Below are positions 57,381-64,000 of a DNA stretch of 64,000 nucleotides, in pieces; within the stretch, counting starts at the first letter, position 1; every line of letters begins with the position of its first letter. The stretch comes from Sarcomyxa edulis (Eukaryota > Basidiomycota > Agaricomycetes > Agaricales > Mycenaceae). Location: NCBI GenBank assembly GCA_009761415.1, contig QUOL01000002.1:682001-746000 (forward strand), given 5' to 3'. The notes under the pieces were generated by a model. That model saw only the letters and a list, made by a program, of their open reading frames with translations. It was not told the origin of the DNA and searched no databases. The position numbers were made by a program, and so were the translations under genes.

Positions 57381-57894
57381 TTCTTCTGTAACTAGCTATA
57401 TTCCGCCCATGAAAAGCGTTGGATAATGTCTGGTCAGAATATGTGGCTAGACATACCTTCATGTTGGGCGGTTCTCAAGAGAGTATGTGGGGAATTGGTG
57501 TTGTGAAAGTCGTCTACGTTGACCCACTTTTTAACGGAGAGTTTTGGTGGAAAGGTGAATGACGGATCGGCCAGGCTCCCACAGCCCAGGCGCCCAGGCT
57601 CTGATCCCGGGGAAATTCGCGCGGACGTACTTTGGCCAATCCCAGGCACTCTAGAGGCAATTTCTGAGCTTTTTGAGGTGATTTCGACTCGACATCCTGC
57701 AGATTGGCAGCAAGCTAGACACTCATATTCCTATACTACCTACTGCTAAATAACTATACTGAAATGTGTAATTGCTATACCAGCAATTCTAAATCAAAAG
57801 CACAAGAGAACGGTCCTGGACGGACATACAGAGAAACATATGCATACGGAAAGGATCGGAACACTACTTACAAATGGCGCGCACGAATCGCAGC
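57381..57894. other. Intergenic, no gene seen
   Basis: About 510 bp: RCF2 promoter and NUP98-type gene 3' UTR. No coding character. Confidence 0.35.
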
Positions 57895-60800
57895 TCAGAA
57901 GTGATCAACGGTGAACGTCCATTGGCCAGTCTTCATGTCGAAGCTTTCGTAATGCGTCCCCTTCATATTCTGCAGCCTCTTCAACATTCGGATACTACTC
58001 GGATTCTTCTCGTTCTTGATAGGTTCCCGGGTAGCTTTGTCAACAGCCCAACACCGTTCCAGTATGATCCTAGCTCGTACGTTCAAGCCCGACCCCGGTG
58101 GTGGCTTCTCCGTATCGTCACTATCCGGATACACTGTGCACTCTTTGTCATCGAAACGGACAACATGGCCTAGCAGTTCGCCCAGCTTCTGCAATCCCGT
58201 TAGATCGACGGGCTCCAAGAAATGGATCTCTCCGTAGCCAACTCGACCGACGACTAGGTCTTTGAATTCCGATAACGCTTCGAAACTGGCCTTCTTGAGA
58301 GTCTGAAGATCAGGTTTGACCCAGTAATCACCGTCTTGTAAAGTTTTCGTTTCTTCTGGTGGGACCGACTGTCGGTTCGATGAGTGAGGGTCAAGGACAC
58401 TAGCCATACTATCAGCAGTGAATCGATTAGGTGTGCGTTGCGTTCGCGGAGCAGGTGTTGGCGATGCAGTCGCTTGATCCGCTTGGGACAGCGCTGCCAT
58501 ATCCTTCTCTCGAACAGCCACGCTCAACGCAGGGCTAAACGTGACTTTCCCGCCCCTCAGACCTCCTGGAGAACTACCAGACTTGGTGAAGAAATCTGTT
58601 GGTTCAACTTTCTTGTCCAAGATCAACTTCTTCACGCTCTTCCGTGAGCCGCTGCCAAGCGAAGGACTCGAACTTCGTCCCAAGAACTCGTCAGGGCCAA
58701 TGGAAGCCTTGTTATCCCCCGCCCGGCTCATCAGCAGGGCGTTCTGTTTGTTCGTTGAGAACGACAAACCGGAGGCGAACGGGCTCGCATTATTTCCCCC
58801 TAGCATCGAGGAGGAGACGGATGATGCGAACCCTCTCAACTTCGTGTTCGCTGGTGAGTAGCCAAGTTGCACTCTCGGTACGGGCGAACGAGTAGGTAGA
58901 TCCACGAAGAACCCAGTTTTCTTTTTCGACTGCAAGGCGTCCATATCGAAAGTGCGGGGACCCGGAGGAAGCATAGAGAAAATAGGGAGATTGGTCCCAA
59001 TCGGTTGAGAAATCGAAGCGGTCAATGATCCTTGTGCTCCTTGATTATTCGTGGTTGCGTTTAGCGTTCCATTCTGAGCGAATGTATTGCCGAACAAGGG
59101 ATTACTGCCCTGTTGAGTCGAATTAGATAGACCAATTCCTGGCGCGGCTGGTCTGCCAAACAGTCCAGTATTCTGGTTCGTGGTCTGCCCCAGAGGCGTA
59201 CCAAAGAGACTTGTCGGTTGTGGGGCGGTATTGGTATTATTCGTAGGTTGACCTAGCGCATTACCAAAGATGCTGGCGGGCTGAGTCGTAGTGGCTGGTT
59301 TGCCGAATAAACCAAAGCCACCCGTCTGAGGCTGCTGCTGAGTCTGTTGTTGGTTATTGTTGTTATTGCCGAATATACCTCCACCGCCGCCGAACAATCC
59401 TCCAGGAGGAACAACAGGCTGAACAGAAGTACTAGCGTTACCAAATACTGGAGAAAGTATACGTCTCAACGAAGGAATGACGAAAATGATGAAAACACGT
59501 ACGGGAAGGAGTCTGCTGTTGCTGGCCTGGCTGCTGCTGATTATTAGTGTTATTGTTGTTTCCGAACAAGCCACCTCCCCCTCCAAAGAGAGGATTCGGT
59601 TGCTGTTGCTGGGGTTGCTGCTGCTGGTTCTGCGCTTGCCCAAAGGCCCCGAATGCTCCCGTAGCTGGTTGAGCCGCCGGAGTTGGGTTTCCGAATATCG
59701 ATGGTTTCGCGGCATTGTTATTGTTACCTGTAAAGGAGTGCGGCGATGAGCAAACGACCCGATGGTAGAAGTAGATTCACGACGGACCAAAGGCACCAAA
59801 ACCAGTGGCAGGCGCTGGTGTTTGTAATGTTTGCCCGAACGCTCCTGTAGTAGGTTGCTGTGGCTGTTGTGGCTGTTGTTGCTGCTGACCGAACGCTCCG
59901 CCACCACCAAAAGCACCACCACCTAGGAAAGCCTCAACAATCCAGTCATATGAATGTGCAAATCAACTCACCACCACCGAATGCCGAGAACGCAGGCTTA
60001 GGTTGTTGTTGCTGCTGCCCGAACGCGCCTCCTCCACCGAAGACACTACTGCCAGTAGGCTGAGCGGGCTGAGCAGGTTGCCCAAAAGCACCGAAGCCAG
60101 TCGTTTGTTGCTGCTGGGGTTGTTGGCCGAATGCACTAGGCCCGAACGCGCTGGTGGCAGGTTGTGCGGGTGCGGCAGGTTGACCAAAGGCACCGAATCC
60201 ACCTGTATTGGTTGCAGGTGCAACGGGTGTACCAAATATAGAGGGTTGAGCATTTGGTTGTGCTTGACCAAATAGACCAGTAGTGGGCGCAGGGGCAGGC
60301 TGGGCACCAAATGCACCGGTTTGGGGGAAAGCGGCAGCAGTTTTACGGCCTTGCAGATAATCTTGTACTCGAAGTTCCTGGAAAGATGAAGATTATGAGT
60401 GTCTAAATTACTTTCGGAAACGAGAGTATCAATGCGAGAATAGAATGGCAGACGCACCTCAAAGGAAGTACCACTATAAACGGGCATGCATGATATAGAT
60501 TGGTATTGTATCGTCGTGTTGTTGTCTTTTTCAGTGAACACATTAAAAGGAGGATTGGCAGTTCCAGTAGTTACGGGAGCTATGCCATCATGTGCTCCTA
60601 CCTGCCCGGTGGCTATGGAAATATAACAATCGTCAGAAGACTTGAATAACATTGTGAACTCGAGTACATACCGGGGGTGCCACCGAATGCACTGGCTGGT
60701 TTAGCACCAAATACACTTGTGTTTCCAAAGGCTCCGGTATTGGCAGCAGGAGTACCAAACACACTGCTTCCTGTTCCTGATCCAGATGCAGCATTGTTTC

Positions 60801-61269
60801 CACCCCCAAACGCCCCTCCGCCTCCAAACGCTCCTCCACCACCTCCAAACGCGCCAAATCCTGCAGCTGGTTTCGCTCCCCCAAATAATGGATTGGTGTT
60901 ATTGGTCTGCGCGGTATTTGGTGTACCAAACGCGCCTTAGAGAAGATTTAGATCGGTGGCGATGATAAGACATGGAAAAGACATACCAAATGCGCCTGTA
61001 CCAGAAGGATTAGGATTCGCTCCGCCAAACATTGGATTAGGTTGTGCTTGCTGCTGCTGCTGAGGTTGGCCAAAAGCACCTGTTGAACCAAAAGCTCCGT
61101 GAGAGTTGGCAAATGCGTCAAAATGACAGAAATGGTTATTATACTCACCACCAGTGCCGGAGCCGAAAGCAGGTTGACCAAAGACACCAGCTCCAGTCGG
61201 TTGCTGCTGCTGCTGTTGCTGGTTTTGCTGAGGATTTGCCCAGGACGATGTGACTTGATTGCCGAACAT
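57895..61269 (-). CDS. FG nucleoporin of the Nup98/Nup116/Nup100 type
   Basis: Component of the central channel of the nuclear pore. Starts MFGNQVTSSWANPQQ (61269) and has many FG/GLFG-like repeats between Gln/Asn/Gly-rich stretches (VFGQPAFGSG, GAFGSTGAFGQ, LFGTPLGQTT, GLFGRPAAPG). Near 60340-60620 is a GLEBS-like Gle2/Rae1-binding segment (PPFNVFTEKDNNTTIQYQSI...ELRVQDYLQGRKTA). The C-terminal 150 residues are the Nup98 autoproteolytic fold: DYWVKPDLQTLKKASFEALS, VVGRVGYGEIHFLEPVDLTG and MLKRLQNMKGTHYESFDM. The protein ends WTFTVDHF, exactly at the His-Phe that precedes the cleaved bond in Nup98/Nup145. Introns shift frame through the FG region. Divergent from RPA2, start codons about 170 bp apart. 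Confidence 0.92.
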
Positions 61270-61436
61270 CGTCGTTCAATTCAAGTTCGTTATCGAGACC
61301 GACGAGCAGGACCCGCAATTTCTGGGTGAGTTGCGGAGATCGAATATATTCAACATCCGACGATCAACACTCCGCGATCATGAACAAGCAATTATTTTTC
61401 AAAAAGTCTCCGTGAGCAGTGTACTCGACATTCCCA
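61270..61436. promoter_or_regulatory. Bidirectional promoter of NUP98-type and RPA2 genes
   Basis: Only 167 bp separate the start codons, so the two housekeeping genes must share regulatory sequence. No obvious TATA box. Confidence 0.6.
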
Positions 61437-64000
61437 ATGCCTGATGGTTCAGCGCCGACTGCAGGCCCCTCTAAACGCACCCCTACATTTAACACGCTAG
61501 CGAGGGAAAATGGTTTCAAAAATCCTGCAAAATCTGGTTCCTACAGCCCGATATTGAACGAGTTCGTTGCCCCTCACTTGGAGTCCTTCAATGCTCTATT
61601 CGACGACTCTGGTTTACCTTCTGGAGACGGAGATGGCCGTGGACTTCTCTCCCTTGCGCTAAAAGACATCGGCGAACGCGTCGTGTTCGATGGTACCGGC
61701 AAGCCTAACTCTGAGAGCGGAGAGAGGGGATGGGGCAACCGAATGTCAAGTGAGTTCGCCATTAAGATTCCAGGTCAGACTCGTATTGATTCCCTTGAAG
61801 TATGGATTGAGCAAGTAACCCTTGCGAGACCCATGGTTCCTGACAAGGACAAGAGTGCTAAGGAACGGAAGGTGTATCCCACAGAGGTAAGTGTAATTCC
61901 ATCGGCGGGGGCTGGACTTGCATGTACACCTCACTCAGTCGAAAGCACCGTCGTACCCTGTATATTGTGAAATTCATTGTTCTTATTCCTATTTCAGGCA
62001 CGAGAACGATTGACTTCATATCGTGGCCGGATGACCATCAAACTATGCTACAGGGATAGCATGGGTACAAAGCACGAAGTGCCAAAAGACTGTGGTCTTG
62101 TCCCCATCATGGTTCGAGTGCGTGCCCAGTCAAATTGTAATTTTACGCGGTTCATATTTTGCTAACGTCAATTCGTTAGTCTGTACGCTGCAACCTTCGT
62201 TCCATGTCTTCCTCTGACCTCGTCAAACACCACGAAGAGCCAGAAGAATTTGGCGGCTACTTCATTGTCAATGGCAATGAACGTTTGATTCGATACCTCA
62301 TCCTTCCCCGACGAAATCACGTTATATCCCTCATTCGACCATCATTCTCCAATCGTGGTCCTTCCTACACTCCTAATGCTGTCCAAATTCGATGCGTACG
62401 GCCTGATCAAACGAGCGTCACCAACAGTCTCCATTATCTCTCCAACGGCAGCGCCATGCTTCGCTTCAGCTGGAGAAAACAAGAATATCTCATCCCAATC
62501 ATGCTTGTTCTCAAAGCATTAGTCGGTGCCTCGGATCGAGAAATCTTCGAGGGTGTCATGATGCAGGATTACGAGAACACGTTCTTGACTGATCGTGTAG
62601 AATTGTTGCTACGCAGTTTCAAAATGTATAACCTGCGCACCGGAGAGCAATGTCTTGAACATCTTGGCCAAAAATTCCGCATTGTATTAGGAATGCCTGA
62701 TGATTGGACCGACACTGCACTAGGTGTCTGGTTGATCCAGAAAATGGTTCTTGTTCACCTGGACTCTCCCCGAGAGAAGTTCAGGATGCTCCTGTGAGTT
62801 GACCCATATACGCTCTGAAATATTGTGACTTATGTTTCTCGTTACTTTAGGTTCATGCTGCGCAAACTGTATGGTTTAGTCTCTGGGACCTCCTGTGCAG
62901 ACAACCCAGATTCGACGCAACATCAGGAAGTCCTCCTCCCCGGAAGTTTGTATGGTATGATCATCAAAGAGCGCATGGAAGAAATATTGAACGGATGCCG
63001 CGCAACTATCTCTGCCGATGTAAGAAATGGAGTTGTCGTCGATTTCAACGATCGTGTGTATATTCCGTTGTCCGAGCCTATTCGCTCGCTGATTTTGATC
63101 TACTCTGCAGCCCGATATATGACAAAAGTGTTTTCGCGCGTCAACTTCGACATTGGGGCGAAAATGTCCAATTTTCTTGCCACAGGAAATTTGGTTTCTC
63201 CGACAGGCCTCGACCTACAACAAGCCTCTGGATTCACTATCGTCGCCGAAAAACTTAATTGGCAGCGCTACATCAGTCATTTCAGATGTATACATCGTGG
63301 TGCTTTCTTCGCGGAACTGAAGACAACTACGGTCCGAAAATTGCTACCAGAATCTTGGGGTGTGTTCCCTTCTGTCACTGTATCTGTCCTCCATCTGACT
63401 CAATGCTTTCAAAGGATTTCTATGTCCTGTTCATACTCCTGATGGTACCCCATGTGGTCTCCTGAATCATCTCGCACGGGCATGTCGCATCGTCACGTCG
63501 CCACTAGCTGTATCTCATCTTCCTGCTCTCCTCGCCGCGCACGGCATGACTCAGGCTTTCACGCCATCTGTGGACGGTCGGAAAAATCTATGTATACAAC
63601 TAGACGGACGCGTCATAGGATGGGCACGACCTACTGTCGCAGCACAACTAGCCACTTCACTTCGGATATGGAAAACTGAAGGTAAACATGGCGTCCCGAT
63701 GGATTTGGAAATAGGTCTAGTACCTGAATCAAAAGGCGGACAGTATCCCGGGCTTTTCTTGTTCGCTTCCAGAGCACGAATGATGCGACCTGTCAAATAC
63801 TTGGCGAACGGGCGTGACGATCAGGTTGGGCCGTTCGAGCAAGTGTATATGAACATAGCTTGCACACCAGAGGAGATCGAATCTGGCGTCTCAACACATA
63901 TCGAACACAATACAACGAATTTCCTCTCTATCTTGGCCAACTTGACACCGTTCTCAGACTTCAACCAGGTACGCGCCGATACTCAACTTCTTTTACCGTC
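61437..64000 (+). CDS. RNA polymerase I second-largest subunit RPA2/RPA135 (3' partial)
   Basis: Makes the catalytic core of the rRNA-synthesising polymerase together with RPA1. Starts MPDGSAPTAGPSKRTPTFN (61437). N-terminal blocks are FVAPHLESFNALFDDSGL and IGERVVFDG. After introns come CYRDSMGTKHEVPKDCG, CNLRSMSSSDLVKHHEEPEE and GGYFIVNGNERLIRYLILPR (protrusion and lobe). Then NFLATGNLVSPTGLDLQQAS, LNWQRYISHFRCIHRG and RKLLPESWG, which splices to FLCPVHTPDGTPCGLLNHLA (fork region). The window ends in ILANLTPFSDFNQ, just before the catalytic hybrid-binding domain, so the conserved Asp residues and zinc site are not visible. Motif spacing and the N-terminal PAPSK-like region favour Pol I over RPB2 and RPC2. 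Confidence 0.95.

Overview
The window is nuclear DNA of a basidiomycete fungus, very probably an agaricomycete. Protein genes are split by many short GT-AG introns of about 50-70 bases. The DNA carries several transposon families typical of mushroom genomes: Ty3/Gypsy elements, a chromovirus, Plavaka/KDZ-type transposase debris and a TA-flanked MITE. Single-copy genes are arranged in convergent and divergent pairs on both strands.

Region 1 (1-7.3 kb) is ordinary gene space. It holds the 3' part of a histidine-acid phosphatase (phytase), an Arb1-like argonaute-chaperone subunit, a U5 snRNP 40 kDa-like WD40 protein and a Ser/Pro-rich hypothetical protein.

Region 2 (7.3-33 kb) is a repeat island. 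A Ty3/Gypsy element with 902-bp LTRs spans 8037-25882. It is itself split inside its gag-protease frame by a younger chromovirus on the opposite strand (10632-16583, 330-bp LTRs, perfect 5-bp target duplication TCCTC). Removing the insertion restores one 1,691-codon gag-protease frame. The outer element also has an unexplained long region between protease and RT, an antisense coding-like stretch, and an extra ORF after integrase. To its right lie a truncated Plavaka/KDZ N-terminus, a truncated agaricomycete gene, a 3-kb island of inverted purine/pyrimidine tracts and CAGAG-type minisatellite, more transposase relics, and a tRNA-Arg(ACG) gene with an intron. A 0.7-kb dispersed repeat occurs at both edges of the island.

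Region 3 (33-64 kb) returns to gene space: a Cys/His-rich nuclear-type protein, an Atg22-like transporter, a secreted amidase, a TKL-like kinase, a DAL5-type MFS transporter whose stop codon is split by a MITE, a LARP7/Pof8-like xRRM protein, a NADAR-domain protein, two divergent hotdog-thioesterase paralogues, an ITP pyrophosphatase, a protein with two tandem dual-specificity phosphatase domains, Rcf2, a Nup98-type FG nucleoporin, and the 5' part of the RNA polymerase I subunit RPA2. The last two share a promoter of about 170 bp.

Functional themes are housekeeping (splicing, rRNA synthesis, nuclear pore, respiratory supercomplex, nucleotide-pool cleaning), nutrient acquisition (phytase, amidase, MFS and Atg22 transporters) and RNA-directed processes (Arb1-like, LARP7-like). 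All calls come from reading motifs and joining exons by eye; no database search was run.
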